43,551 bases of DNA from an uncultured bacterium (GCA_949299165.1 CASFZJ010000010.1:1-43551), one strand, 5' to 3'. Counted from the stretch's first letter, positions 1-7,657 are shown. Made by a program: numbers and translations. Notes: a model not told the origin generated them from the letters alone.

Positions 1-14
1 GGTTGAATTCACCC

Positions 15-47
15 AAAAAGCGAAGTTTTACGGAATTTCGCTTTTTT
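15..47 (+). terminator. Intrinsic terminator of an upstream gene
   Basis: A 9-bp stem, AAAAGCGAA pairing with TTCGCTTTT, runs directly into six T residues. It probably ends a plus-strand gene lying left of the window. Confidence 0.75.
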
Positions 48-304
48 ATTGCTTAAATACTTTATAAAATTGGGCAAATGTAAGTTATTTACCAATACCG
101 AATACATTATTTTTAAAATTTAAAAATCTGGAAAATTTTTATTTTTTCCCAAGAAAAATTAATATTTCTTAAGGAAAATTAAATTTTATCCATAAATTTG
201 TAAAATTTACTATATTTTTTTTAAAAAAATACCGAAATTAATGTTTTTAAATTAGTGGATTAATATAATTTTATTACAATGTCAAAAACCAAAATTTAAA
301 ATAA
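48..304. other. AT-rich intergenic region upstream of ktrB
   Basis: About 260 bases with no supportable gene. The sequence is almost wholly A and T. It carries a palindromic TTCTTAAGGAA core (167-177) within a TTTCTTAAGGAAAATT string, related to TTCCTAGGAAAAATT at 14660. It also holds an 18-base string starting ATTTTATCCATAAATT (183-200) that recurs at 10004-10021. Both may be small dispersed repeats or binding sites. Confidence 0.5.
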
Positions 305-333
305 CTAACAATATTTTTTTAATTAGATATAAT
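305..333 (+). promoter_or_regulatory. ktrB promoter, near-leaderless
   Basis: The -10 box is a perfect TATAAT (328-333). A weak -35, CTAACA, lies 17 bp upstream. The ktrB ATG begins 11 bases after the -10 box, so transcription should start at or within a few bases of the start codon. No Shine-Dalgarno sequence is present. Confidence 0.6.
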
Positions 334-343
334 ATTTAATGTT

Positions 344-1732
344 ATGTCGCTATTTAAGAAAAAACTAGAAATTAGACCTATAGCCTTTATTTGTTTAGCG
401 TTCGTTCTTGTAATAGTAATAGGATCCCTTTTATTGCGGGCTCCTTTTTCTTTGAATGAAGGAATTAGCATTTCCTACATCGATGCATTATTTACATCAA
501 CATCCGCAACTTGTGTTACTGGGCTGGTTTCTTTACCAAATGGTTCAGTTGCTGATACTTTTAATATTTTTGGAAGATTTGTTGTTGCTATATTAATTCA
601 AATCGGTGGACTAGGTGCCGCAACTTTAGCAATGACATTTATCTTGATTATTTCTTCCAAATTAAGTTTTCATCAACAAGTTTTAGTCAAAGAAAGTTGG
701 AATATATCCTCGTTTAAAGGATTAAAAAAGATATTCTATCTGAATTTACTTATTACTTTTATCGCTGAATTTGTTGGAGCTATTTTGCTCTTTTTTGATC
801 TTTATTTCTTCCATAACGATGTTGTAAAAACAGTGGATGCAGCTTTTGGACATGCTTTTTTCTTATCTGTTAGCGCTTTTAACAATGCTGGATTTGATGT
901 TTTTGGAAATACATCACTTATTGCTTTTTCAAATGATGTATTTATGAATTTAGTAATTGCGTTATTAATCATTTTTGGCGGTTTAGGATATTTAGTAATT
1001 ATCGATATCATTTCTAAGAAGTTTAAATTTAAGAAAATGACACTTCATACCAAAGTTGTTATTTTCATGACTATTCTTTTGATAGTGGTTGGAACAATTT
1101 CGATTTATTTAAGTGAAAACGTGCCACATTTTATTGATCCTGCTGTGCCAGCTGGGATGGATTTTTTAGAGTCTTTCTTTTTAAGTGTTTCAACAAGAAC
1201 TGCTGGATTTACAACTTTCAACTTATATGATGCACAGATTTGTTCAATTCTTTTAATGAATGTTTTAATGTTTATTGGTGCCTCTCCAGGTGGAACTGGT
1301 GGTGGTGTTAAAACAACTACAATTTTTGCTTTATTTACTCGTTTAAGAAGTGAAGTGGATGGTAAGTATCCACACGCATTTAGACGATCTATTTCAAAAG
1401 ATACCACGCAAAAAGCCTTTATTTTATTCTTTTTATCAATCTTATTTTTGCTATTTTTCATAATTTTAATATTTGCGTTTGAAGGTAATAGTATTGAAGG
1501 AAACGGCAATACTTACTATTCACTTGATTATGTATTTGATGCTTTCAGCGCTTTTGCTACTGTTGGTTTATCAACTGGAGTTACTCCGTTTTTCAGCGTT
1601 GGAAGTAAACTTTGTTTAATTACTTTAATGTATATTGGACGTATTGGTCCAATGTCTATCTCTCTTTCATTATTTAAGAGTAGAAAAACAAGTACATGGA
1701 ATTACGTTGATGATTCGTTACCTATAGGTTAA
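344..1732 (+). CDS. ktrB: Potassium uptake channel subunit KtrB (TrkH/KtrB family)
   Basis: This is the membrane subunit of a Ktr-type K+ uptake system, 462 residues and strongly hydrophobic. The four pore loops of the TrkH/KtrB/HKT superfamily are visible: TCVTG (Gly60), NNAGF (Gly183), RTAGFT (Gly288) and ATVGLS (Gly408). All four selectivity-filter glycines are kept. A glycine-rich stretch GGTGGGVK (residues 317-323 region) matches the flexible intramembrane gate of KtrB. The partner gene ktrA starts 13 bp downstream, so the pair is cotranslated and forms the ring-gated channel. The start codon has no Shine-Dalgarno sequence and sits next to a perfect -10 box, suggesting a leaderless message. 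Length and both neighbours fit KtrB better than the larger TrkH of Gram-negatives. Confidence 0.93.
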   Translation: MSLFKKKLEIRPIAFICLAFVLVIVIGSLLLRAPFSLNEGISISYIDALFTSTSATCVTGLVSLPNGSVADTFNIFGRFVVAILIQIGGLGAATLAMTFILIISSKLSFHQQVLVKESWNISSFKGLKKIFYLNLLITFIAEFVGAILLFFDLYFFHNDVVKTVDAAFGHAFFLSVSAFNNAGFDVFGNTSLIAFSNDVFMNLVIALLIIFGGLGYLVIIDIISKKFKFKKMTLHTKVVIFMTILLIVVGTISIYLSENVPHFIDPAVPAGMDFLESFFLSVSTRTAGFTTFNLYDAQICSILLMNVLMFIGASPGGTGGGVKTTTIFALFTRLRSEVDGKYPHAFRRSISKDTTQKAFILFFLSILFLLFFIILIFAFEGNSIEGNGNTYYSLDYVFDAFSAFATVGLSTGVTPFFSVGSKLCLITLMYIGRIGPMSISLSLFKSRKTSTWNYVDDSLPIG

Positions 1733-1745
1733 AGGAGATAAATTT

Positions 1746-2396
1746 ATGGATAAAAAATCAACTATTGGTATTATTGGCTTAGGTCGTTTTGGAATGTCGC
1801 TCGCAATCGAGCTTTCTTCAAAAGGCAGAAATGTAATTTGTCTTGATAAAGACGAAAAGAAAGTCAAAGAAGTTTTAAATTACACTGATTATGCTTATGT
1901 TAGTGAAGACTTATCAAAAGAAACTTTAGAAGAACTTGGCTTTAAAGAATGCGATACAATTGTTGTTTGTATTGGTGAAAAAAGCGATATTTCAATTTTA
2001 ACAACATTAAATGCGATTTCTCTTGGTGTAGAAAAAGTTATTGCAAAAGCTGGAAACGAAGATCAAGGTAAAGTTTTGGAAAGACTCGGTGCTGAAGTTG
2101 TTTATCCTGATAAAGATAGTGCCGATCGTCTTGCTAAAAAGATTTTATCTCACAATATCATGGATTTTATCTCACTTAATGAAAATATTGAAATTGTCGA
2201 AATAGCAATTCCTAAAAGATATATTGGTGTAAAACTTTTAGATAGCGACATTAGAAAAAAATACAATTTAAATATCGTCGCTATTGAAAGAGATGATAAC
2301 ATCGATATTAATATTTCTCCTAACCATGTATTTAAAGAAAATGACGCAATCGTTGTTGTTGGGAACACAAATAACATTGCTGAATTTGAAAAATAA
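1746..2396 (+). CDS. ktrA: Ktr system regulatory subunit KtrA (RCK domains)
   Basis: Cytoplasmic gating subunit that forms an octameric ring under KtrB and responds to bound nucleotide. The 216-residue length fits a single RCK_N plus RCK_C module, as in KtrA, and not the duplicated TrkA. The Rossmann nucleotide loop is GLGRFG (Gly11, Gly13, Gly16), with Asp34 at the end of the second strand. The C-terminal part (about 135-216) is the RCK_C/TrkA_C domain that in relatives can bind c-di-AMP; whether it does so here is inference. A strong AAAGGAGAT ribosome binding site lies in the 13-bp gap after ktrB. The following glycosidase gene begins 31 bp downstream with no terminator between them, so it is probably in the same transcript. 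Confidence 0.93.
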   Translation: MDKKSTIGIIGLGRFGMSLAIELSSKGRNVICLDKDEKKVKEVLNYTDYAYVSEDLSKETLEELGFKECDTIVVCIGEKSDISILTTLNAISLGVEKVIAKAGNEDQGKVLERLGAEVVYPDKDSADRLAKKILSHNIMDFISLNENIEIVEIAIPKRYIGVKLLDSDIRKKYNLNIVAIERDDNIDINISPNHVFKENDAIVVVGNTNNIAEFEK

Positions 2397-2427
2397 ATTT
2401 AAATAAGTTAATTTTGAGGTCAAGAAT

Positions 2428-4956
2428 ATGAAAGCATTTGAATTTGATTCACTCCGCTTTGAATTATTAGATGATGAAATTATTCACATTGAAAAAGCAA
2501 CTTCTGCAGGGTTTTCAAACAAAAATACCTTTTTTGTTGCAGAAAAAGAAGCATTAAACCGCACAGAATTTTTTGTTCAAGATAATGGTGATTATTTTAC
2601 TTTATTTATGAACGAATATTATCTTGTTGTTTTTAAAAGAGATGGTTTAAATGATTTAAAAGTTTACGATAAATATGGCTCAATTCTTTATGAATATAAG
2701 AAAATTTTAAATTTAGGTGAACTCCCTTCGCCTAGTAAAACGCCTGCAATTTTTGCTCTTTTTGATAATCCAAGAGTCACTTTGCCAGAACATGGATACT
2801 CAGCTGCCTCTTTTGAAAATCACGAAAAATTAGTCGTTGAAAAAGATGTTGATGATGCTTATTTATTACTTGCAAAAGGTCAAGCCGACAAATTAAGAGA
2901 GCTTTATGTCAAACTTACCGGCAGAAGCGAACTTGTTAGATTCAAAACATTAGGTTTTTGGCACTCAAGATATTATAAATATAATGAAGAAAGTGCCAAA
3001 AAGATGATTTTAGATCATGAAGAGCACAATATTCCTCTTGATAATATGGTTATCGACACTGATTGGCGTAAAGCTAACGATATTGGAATTGGTTATGATA
3101 TTGATACAACTTTATTCCCTGATATGGCGAGATTTTTCAAATTTGCTCATAAGGAAGATGTCGAAATCATGTTTAATGACCATCCAGAGCCAGTAAAAGA
3201 TGCCAAAAATTGTTTTGATGAAAAAGAAGTTAAATTTAGAGAAGAAAAATTAACTTATTTACTTTCTTTAGGCTTAGATTATTGGTGGTACGATAGAAAC
3301 TGGATTACATGTTTAAAATCAATTGATAAAAATATTAATCCTGAAACAATGGGACAATATTTATTTACAGATATCACTAAACATTATTTCCAAAAAGTAG
3401 CTAAAAATGATTTTGTTTATAAACGTGCACTTGTAATGTCTAATGTTAATGACATTAAAAACGGATTTTATGACAAAATTTATGATAGTGCATCACACCG
3501 TTATCCATATCAATGGACAGGCGACATTCAATCTTCTTTAGATTCTCTTGGAAGAGAAATTTATAACTTAATTAAAGGATGTGAAAACGAAATCACTTAT
3601 ATAAATAGTGATATTGGCGGGCACGTTGGCAATCCAAATAAAGAAGAATATATCCGTTGGATGCAATTTGCGACATTTAGTCCTATTTTCAGAGTTCACG
3701 CCACAAATTGCGTAATCCGTTATAGAGAACCTTGGAATTATGACGAAGAAACATTAGATATTTCTAGAAAATATCTTAATATGAGATATCGCCTTATTCC
3801 GGCACTTTATACAAAATCTTTCGATAACTATCAAACAGGCGAACCACTTTTTAAATCTTTAGAATATAACTATAAAGACGAAGAAGTAAAAGGAAATAAA
3901 GATAGTTATTTATTCTCAAATGCAATTTTAATCTCACCTTTCTCCTTACCAAAATCTACCAAAATTAAAAAATCGAATTTTGTTGGAAAAATTAAAGCAA
4001 GTTATTTCACAAATACTAAATTCGAAGGAAAACCATTCGCTATAAAAGAAATTGATAAACTTGATTTCTTCTATAAAGAAGATCAAGCTCCAGTTAATGG
4101 AATGAGTGGAATCAATTGGAGTGCAATTTTTGAATTTAAACTTAAATTTAAAGAGGATGGCATATTAATTTCTAATAGTGATGATGGCGCTTCAGTTTAT
4201 ATTGATGGAAAACTTATTCATGAAGATAAATCATCTCATGCGCTTTCTCCAGCAAACCTTGGTTTAGTTAAAAAAGATGAAGTTCATGACATTAAAGTTG
4301 AATACATTCAATACACTGGTGGAGCACAATTCTTCCTTTCTTTGATTAAAAAAGATGATGCACTTAAGAAGGTTTTCTTACCACGTGAAAAATGGGTCGA
4401 TGTCTTCACGGGCCAAAAATATGATGGTGGCTCATTTGTTGAGAAATCTGATGAAAACCTTGCAGAACTGCCACTTTTTGTTAGAGAAGGCACAATTTTA
4501 CCACTCGTAAAAGAAAGAAATAGAGCTTCAAAATTAGACTATTCTAAACTAACTTTAGATTTCTATCCTTCATTTATAAATGAAGATCATCAATCACTTT
4601 ATGAAGATGATAAGGTGACAACAGCTTATCAATTTGGAACATATCGCAAGACATATTTTGATACACGTTTTGATTCGGAACAAAACGCAATTATTGTTCA
4701 TATTTCTAAAGCAATTGGTGAATATAAAGACAAAATTTCTAAGAGAAATATTATCTTTAAATATAATATGATTGAAGGTTTTGAAGGAGTAAAAGAAGTC
4801 TTTGTAAATGATCAAAAAGTCGATTTCAAACTTAACAAAGCTGATTTTAAACTTATGCCATTTAGTTATGGTGAAAAATCTAATGTTTTCGGCACATTAT
4901 CATTTAAGTTTGAAGAAAAATTAGACGAAGAATATTTCATCAGATTCCAATTTTAA
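2428..4956 (+). CDS. Glycoside hydrolase family 31 (alpha-glucosidase/alpha-xylosidase type) with PA14 insertion
   Basis: An 842-residue GH31 retaining alpha-glycosidase. The N-terminal beta domain (about 1-165) is followed by the catalytic barrel. The nucleophile is inferred as Asp289 in WWYDRNW and the acid/base as Asp366 in WTGDIQSS; SDIGGH and FRVHATN are also typical. Between the barrel and the distal beta domain, at about residues 515-648, sits a PA14-like module with the signature SDDGASVYIDGKL. PA14 modules bind sugars or shape the active site in some GH31 enzymes. There is no signal peptide, so the enzyme is cytoplasmic and presumably acts on imported oligosaccharides. No sugar transporter is adjacent. 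A GAGGT ribosome binding site precedes the ATG. The exact substrate cannot be read from sequence. Confidence 0.88.
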   Translation: MKAFEFDSLRFELLDDEIIHIEKATSAGFSNKNTFFVAEKEALNRTEFFVQDNGDYFTLFMNEYYLVVFKRDGLNDLKVYDKYGSILYEYKKILNLGELPSPSKTPAIFALFDNPRVTLPEHGYSAASFENHEKLVVEKDVDDAYLLLAKGQADKLRELYVKLTGRSELVRFKTLGFWHSRYYKYNEESAKKMILDHEEHNIPLDNMVIDTDWRKANDIGIGYDIDTTLFPDMARFFKFAHKEDVEIMFNDHPEPVKDAKNCFDEKEVKFREEKLTYLLSLGLDYWWYDRNWITCLKSIDKNINPETMGQYLFTDITKHYFQKVAKNDFVYKRALVMSNVNDIKNGFYDKIYDSASHRYPYQWTGDIQSSLDSLGREIYNLIKGCENEITYINSDIGGHVGNPNKEEYIRWMQFATFSPIFRVHATNCVIRYREPWNYDEETLDISRKYLNMRYRLIPALYTKSFDNYQTGEPLFKSLEYNYKDEEVKGNKDSYLFSNAILISPFSLPKSTKIKKSNFVGKIKASYFTNTKFEGKPFAIKEIDKLDFFYKEDQAPVNGMSGINWSAIFEFKLKFKEDGILISNSDDGASVYIDGKLIHEDKSSHALSPANLGLVKKDEVHDIKVEYIQYTGGAQFFLSLIKKDDALKKVFLPREKWVDVFTGQKYDGGSFVEKSDENLAELPLFVREGTILPLVKERNRASKLDYSKLTLDFYPSFINEDHQSLYEDDKVTTAYQFGTYRKTYFDTRFDSEQNAIIVHISKAIGEYKDKISKRNIIFKYNMIEGFEGVKEVFVNDQKVDFKLNKADFKLMPFSYGEKSNVFGTLSFKFEEKLDEEYFIRFQF

Positions 4957-4957
4957 T

Positions 4958-4986
4958 TTGAAGTCCTAATCTTAATAGTATATATT
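4958..4986 (+). promoter_or_regulatory. metK promoter
   Basis: TTGAAG, a 17-bp spacer, then TATATT. The predicted start at about 4993 coincides with the first paired base of the riboswitch, so the RNA begins with the P1 stem. Confidence 0.7.
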
Positions 4987-4992
4987 ATTAAC

Positions 4993-5140
4993 ACTTATCA
5001 AGAATTGCACACAGATTAAGTGAAAAAGTGCAATAGCAACTCTCAAAAATGAGTAAGTGCTTCTTAATAGCAAGGTTCCACAAGCCTTGAGCGATGAGTA
5101 AGGGATTAAATATGACTCCCACAAGTTGTGGGAGTTTTTT
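4993..5140 (+). promoter_or_regulatory. SAM-clan (SAM-I-like) riboswitch with intrinsic terminator, upstream of metK
   Basis: The leader folds like an S-box aptamer. P1 is CTTATC (4994-4999) with GATGAG (5093-5098). P2 is ATTGCAC (5004-5010) with GTGCAAT (5028-5034). P3 is ACTC (5039-5042) with GAGT (5051-5054). P4 is CAAGG (5071-5075) with CCTTG (5085-5089). ATTAAG in the P2 loop (5015-5020) can pair with CTTAAT in J3/4 (5063-5068), the SAM-I pseudoknot. The conserved core strings CTTATCAAGA, AGCAAC and AGTGCT...AGCAAGG are recognisable. The terminator is ACTCCCAC (5115-5122) with GTGGGAGT (5128-5135) plus a T run. The usual kink-turn and upper P2 stem appear to be missing, so this is a variant. 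SAM binding should favour termination and lower MetK synthesis. Confidence 0.82.
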
Positions 5141-5164
5141 GTTAGATAAATTCGGAGGTTTTTT

Positions 5165-6328
5165 ATGGAAGAGAAAATTTTATTTACTAGTGAAAGCGTT
5201 TCAGAAGGCCATCCTGACAAAGTTTGCGATCAAATTTCTGATGCAATTTTGGATGCTGTTTTAAAAGAAGACAAAGATAGTTTTGTTGCTTGTGAATGCT
5301 TTGCAACTACAGATTTTTTGTTGATTGGTGGAGAAATCACTACAAAAGCTGAAATTGATTATGAAAAAGTTGCTAGAGAAGTAATAAAAGATATTGGCTA
5401 CGAAAAAGATGAACTTGGCTTTAATTATAAAACTGTTAAGATTTTTAACGCGATTAAGACTCAATCTCCTGATATTAGACAAGGTGTTTATAATGATGAT
5501 CCTTTAATGTATGGTGCCGGCGACCAAGGAATTATGTTTGGTTATGCATCAAATGAAAGTGAAGGTTATATGCCTTTAGCAATTTGTATTGCTCACAAAC
5601 TTGTTCGTATTGCTACACAAAATAGAAAATCAGGCGCATTTAAGTGGGCACGACCAGATATGAAAAGTGAGGTAACTATTGATTATTCTGGTAAATCTCC
5701 TAGAATTAAAACAATTTTAATGAGTGTTCAACATGATCCAGATTATGATGAAATAGCTTTTAAAAACTATATAAAAGAAGAAATTATGAAAAAAGTTGCT
5801 GAATCTTTTGGCCTAAATTCAGATTTTGAAGTTTTAATTAATCCTACTGGAAGATTTGTTTTAGGCGGGCCTGCTGGAGATACTGGTTTAACGGGTAGAA
5901 AAATCATTGTCGATACATATGGCGGTAGTGCAAGACATGGAGGAGGCGCTTTTAGTGGAAAAGATCCTTCAAAAGTTGATAGAAGTGCTGCTTATCTTGC
6001 AAGATATATTGCAAAAAATCTAGTTGCAGCTGGTGTTGCTGATAGATTAGAAGTTCAATTATCATATGCTATTGGAAGGGCTGAACCACTTTCTGTCTCG
6101 GTTTCAACTTTTAAAACTTCACACTATGATGATGAAACAATCTTATCAATTATTAGAAAAGTATTCGATTGTAGACCAGGTGCAATTATCAAAAATTTCT
6201 CTTTGAAAGAGCCAACATTTAGATATAGAGACATTTCAAATTATGGGCATTTCGGTAGACCTGACTTAGATTTGCCTTGGGAAAAATTAGACAAAGTTGA
6301 AGAAATAAAATCGCTTTTAAATAAATAA
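5165..6328 (+). CDS. metK: S-adenosylmethionine synthetase
   Basis: Makes SAM from methionine and ATP in the cytoplasm. The 387-residue length is normal for the family. The N-terminal signature GHPDK (residues 15-19), the ATP-binding GAGDQG (117-122) and the phosphate loop GGGAFSGKD are all intact, and the C terminus is complete. The gene is monocistronic: a riboswitch/terminator precedes it and a terminator follows. TCGGAGG, 8-9 bases before the ATG, is the ribosome binding site. Control by a SAM-responsive leader is expected product feedback. Confidence 0.98.
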   Translation: MEEKILFTSESVSEGHPDKVCDQISDAILDAVLKEDKDSFVACECFATTDFLLIGGEITTKAEIDYEKVAREVIKDIGYEKDELGFNYKTVKIFNAIKTQSPDIRQGVYNDDPLMYGAGDQGIMFGYASNESEGYMPLAICIAHKLVRIATQNRKSGAFKWARPDMKSEVTIDYSGKSPRIKTILMSVQHDPDYDEIAFKNYIKEEIMKKVAESFGLNSDFEVLINPTGRFVLGGPAGDTGLTGRKIIVDTYGGSARHGGGAFSGKDPSKVDRSAAYLARYIAKNLVAAGVADRLEVQLSYAIGRAEPLSVSVSTFKTSHYDDETILSIIRKVFDCRPGAIIKNFSLKEPTFRYRDISNYGHFGRPDLDLPWEKLDKVEEIKSLLNK

Positions 6329-6352
6329 CCTTGCAAAACTCAACTATTTTTT
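6329..6352. repeat. Dispersed intergenic motif, TTGCAAAACTCAAC type
   Basis: Starts right after the metK stop codon. 21 of its first 23 bases match 21258-21280 in the same orientation. Inverted, shorter matches lie at 7641-7657 and 19491-19502. TTGCAA is itself palindromic and matches the -35 element of the rplK and rpsL promoters. Confidence 0.5.
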
Positions 6353-6354
6353 CT

Positions 6355-6406
6355 AAAAAGTAAGGAAATTAATTTAAAAATCCTTACTTTTGTTCCTTAC
6401 TTTTTT
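6355..6406 (+). terminator. metK terminator with two alternative 3' arms
   Basis: The 5' arm AAAAAGTAAGGAA (6355-6367) pairs perfectly over 13 bp with TTCCTTACTTTTT (6393-6405), which runs into the T tract. A nearer copy, TCCTTACTTTT (6381-6391), can pair over 11 bp with the same 5' arm. The 3' arm is therefore duplicated in tandem. Confidence 0.7.
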
Positions 6407-6431
6407 CAATTTCTTTTTATATAGATTTTTG

Positions 6432-6437
6432 TATAAT
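6432..6437 (+). promoter_or_regulatory. -10 element for the deaminase gene
   Basis: Perfect TATAAT located 16 bases before the start codon. No convincing -35 is seen at 17 bp. The short leader contains the AGGTGAT ribosome binding site. Confidence 0.5.
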
Positions 6438-6453
6438 TTTTTTAGGTGATATT

Positions 6454-6906
6454 ATGAACAAATTTATGCGAGCTGCTATAAAAGAAGCAGAAAAAGGTAT
6501 TTTTAATAATGAAGGCGGACCTTTTGGAGCGGTAATTGTAAAGAATGGAAAAATTATTGCTCGAGGGCACAATCAAGTTGTAAAAAACGAGGACCCAACT
6601 TGTCACGGAGAGATGATGGCTATTCGAAAAGCATGTAAAAAGCTAGGAACGTTTAATCTAAGTGGTTGCGAAATTTATACAACAGGTGAACCTTGCCCAA
6701 TGTGTTTAGGAGCAATTTTATGGGCACGAATCGATAAAATTTATTATGGATGCAATGTGGTCGATACAGAAATGATTGGATTTGACGATTTGGATTTTTA
6801 TAAAAAAATCGATAATAAAACTGAGTTTATGTTTGAGATAGATCGTGAGGAATGTCTTAAACTTTATGAAAAATATAAGGCGCAAATCGATAAAATTTCA
6901 TACTAG
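6454..6906 (+). CDS. Guanine deaminase-like cytidine/deoxycytidylate deaminase family protein (GuaD type)
   Basis: A 150-residue zinc deaminase. The zinc ligands and proton shuttle are visible as CHGE (His51, Glu53) and EPCPMC (Cys81, Cys84). Several features favour guanine deaminase (GuaD) over the tRNA adenosine deaminase TadA: GGPFGAVIVK near the N terminus where TadA has a GE-x-PVGA pattern, DPTCHGE, AIRKACKKLG, EPCPMCLGAILWAR, and GFDDLDFY near the C terminus. If so, it converts guanine to xanthine in purine salvage. The residue after the zinc His is Gly where Ala is usual. It is probably monocistronic, with a -10 box and AGGTGAT ribosome binding site just upstream. A TadA role remains possible if no other copy exists in the genome. 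Confidence 0.75.
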   Translation: MNKFMRAAIKEAEKGIFNNEGGPFGAVIVKNGKIIARGHNQVVKNEDPTCHGEMMAIRKACKKLGTFNLSGCEIYTTGEPCPMCLGAILWARIDKIYYGCNVVDTEMIGFDDLDFYKKIDNKTEFMFEIDREECLKLYEKYKAQIDKISY

Positions 6907-6923
6907 TTTTAACTACGTTAAAA
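6907..6923 (+). repeat. Perfect hairpin TTTTAAC-TAC-GTTAAAA at the gene end
   Basis: Starts at the base after the deaminase stop codon. It is a 7-bp stem with a TAC loop and no T tract. The central AACTACGTTA recurs in the hairpin just after cysS (18040-18063). Confidence 0.55.
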
Positions 6924-6981
6924 AGACGAAAGGAATCGAAATTTATTAATAATTTGTATATTAAAAAAATCATTTTCATTA

Positions 6982-6987
6982 TATAAT
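6982..6987 (+). promoter_or_regulatory. -10 element for hpf
   Basis: Perfect TATAAT 34 bases before the hpf start. The -35 region is AT-rich and has no clear match. Confidence 0.45.
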
Positions 6988-7021
6988 TAAATTAGAAATA
7001 AACATAAAGGAGATAATTTAT

Positions 7022-7582
7022 ATGAAATATCAAATTATTGGCAAAAATATTGAAGTCACCGAAGGTATTTCTGCTGCATTGATGAAAAAATTATCCAAAA
7101 TGGACAAATATTTTAAGGGTGACGATGAAGTAAGTTGTAGAGCAGTTGTAAGAAGTTACAAAAAAGGCGAAGCAAAAGTAGAAATCACTATTTTTACTAA
7201 AGACACAACTTTCAGAGCAGAAGTAAAAACTAATGATTTGTATGCTGCTTTTGATCTCGCAATTGATAAACTTCAAGGTCAAATGAGAAAATTAAAAACA
7301 AAATTAAGAAATCGTTATGACCATGATGGAATTGGAAAAGCAATCGTTTTTGAAGCAATTCAAGATGAAGAAGAAAAAGAAGAAGAATCAAATATTGTTA
7401 GAAGTAAAACTTTAACTTTAAAACCAATTACAGTTGAAGAAGCTGTTCTTGAAATGGAAGCTATTGGACATGATTTCTATCTCTATCTTGATACAGACGA
7501 TGAAAAAATCAGTGTTGTATATAAGAGAGAAGATGGGGGTTATGGATTACTTCAAGCCGGCAATAAGATTGATTTAAGGTAA
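7022..7582 (+). CDS. hpf: Ribosome hibernation promoting factor, long form
   Basis: Binds the 30S decoding region and dimerises 70S ribosomes into inactive 100S particles in slow growth. At 186 residues it is the long Firmicutes form. The N-terminal RaiA/YfiA domain (about 1-97) starts MKYQIIGKNIEVTEGI. An acidic linker (about 118-127, DEEEKEEE) follows, then the C-terminal dimerisation domain (about 128-186) with KPITVEEAVLEMEAIGHDFY and a terminal GGYGLLQ. The ribosome binding site AAAGGAGAT is strong. The gene has its own -10 box and a clean terminator, so it is monocistronic, fitting stress or growth-phase control. Confidence 0.95.
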   Translation: MKYQIIGKNIEVTEGISAALMKKLSKMDKYFKGDDEVSCRAVVRSYKKGEAKVEITIFTKDTTFRAEVKTNDLYAAFDLAIDKLQGQMRKLKTKLRNRYDHDGIGKAIVFEAIQDEEEKEEESNIVRSKTLTLKPITVEEAVLEMEAIGHDFYLYLDTDDEKISVVYKREDGGYGLLQAGNKIDLR

Positions 7583-7606
7583 ATTTAGTAATAATTTTTG
7601 ATAATT

Positions 7607-7632
7607 AGAGCCAGTAAAAATGGCTCTTTTTT
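7607..7632 (+). terminator. hpf terminator
   Basis: Stem AGAGCC with GGCTCT, 9-base loop, then a T run. Confidence 0.85.
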
Positions 7633-7640
7633 AAAAAAAT

Positions 7641-7657
7641 AATTGAGTTTTGCAAAG
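7641..7657. repeat. Dispersed intergenic motif, inverted copy
   Basis: AATTGAGTTTTGCAAAG is the reverse complement of the motif at 6329 with two differences. It abuts the GTGAAAACTTT palindrome. Confidence 0.5.

Noticed and set aside
4972-5220. Minus-strand open frame of 82 codons over the metK leader
   Set aside because: It lies on top of the riboswitch and metK start, has no ribosome binding site and no recognisable product.
6454-6906. Assignment as tRNA adenosine deaminase TadA
   Set aside because: The N-terminal GGPFGA and C-terminal GFDD patterns and the EPCPMCLGAILWAR context fit GuaD better; TadA is kept only as an alternative.
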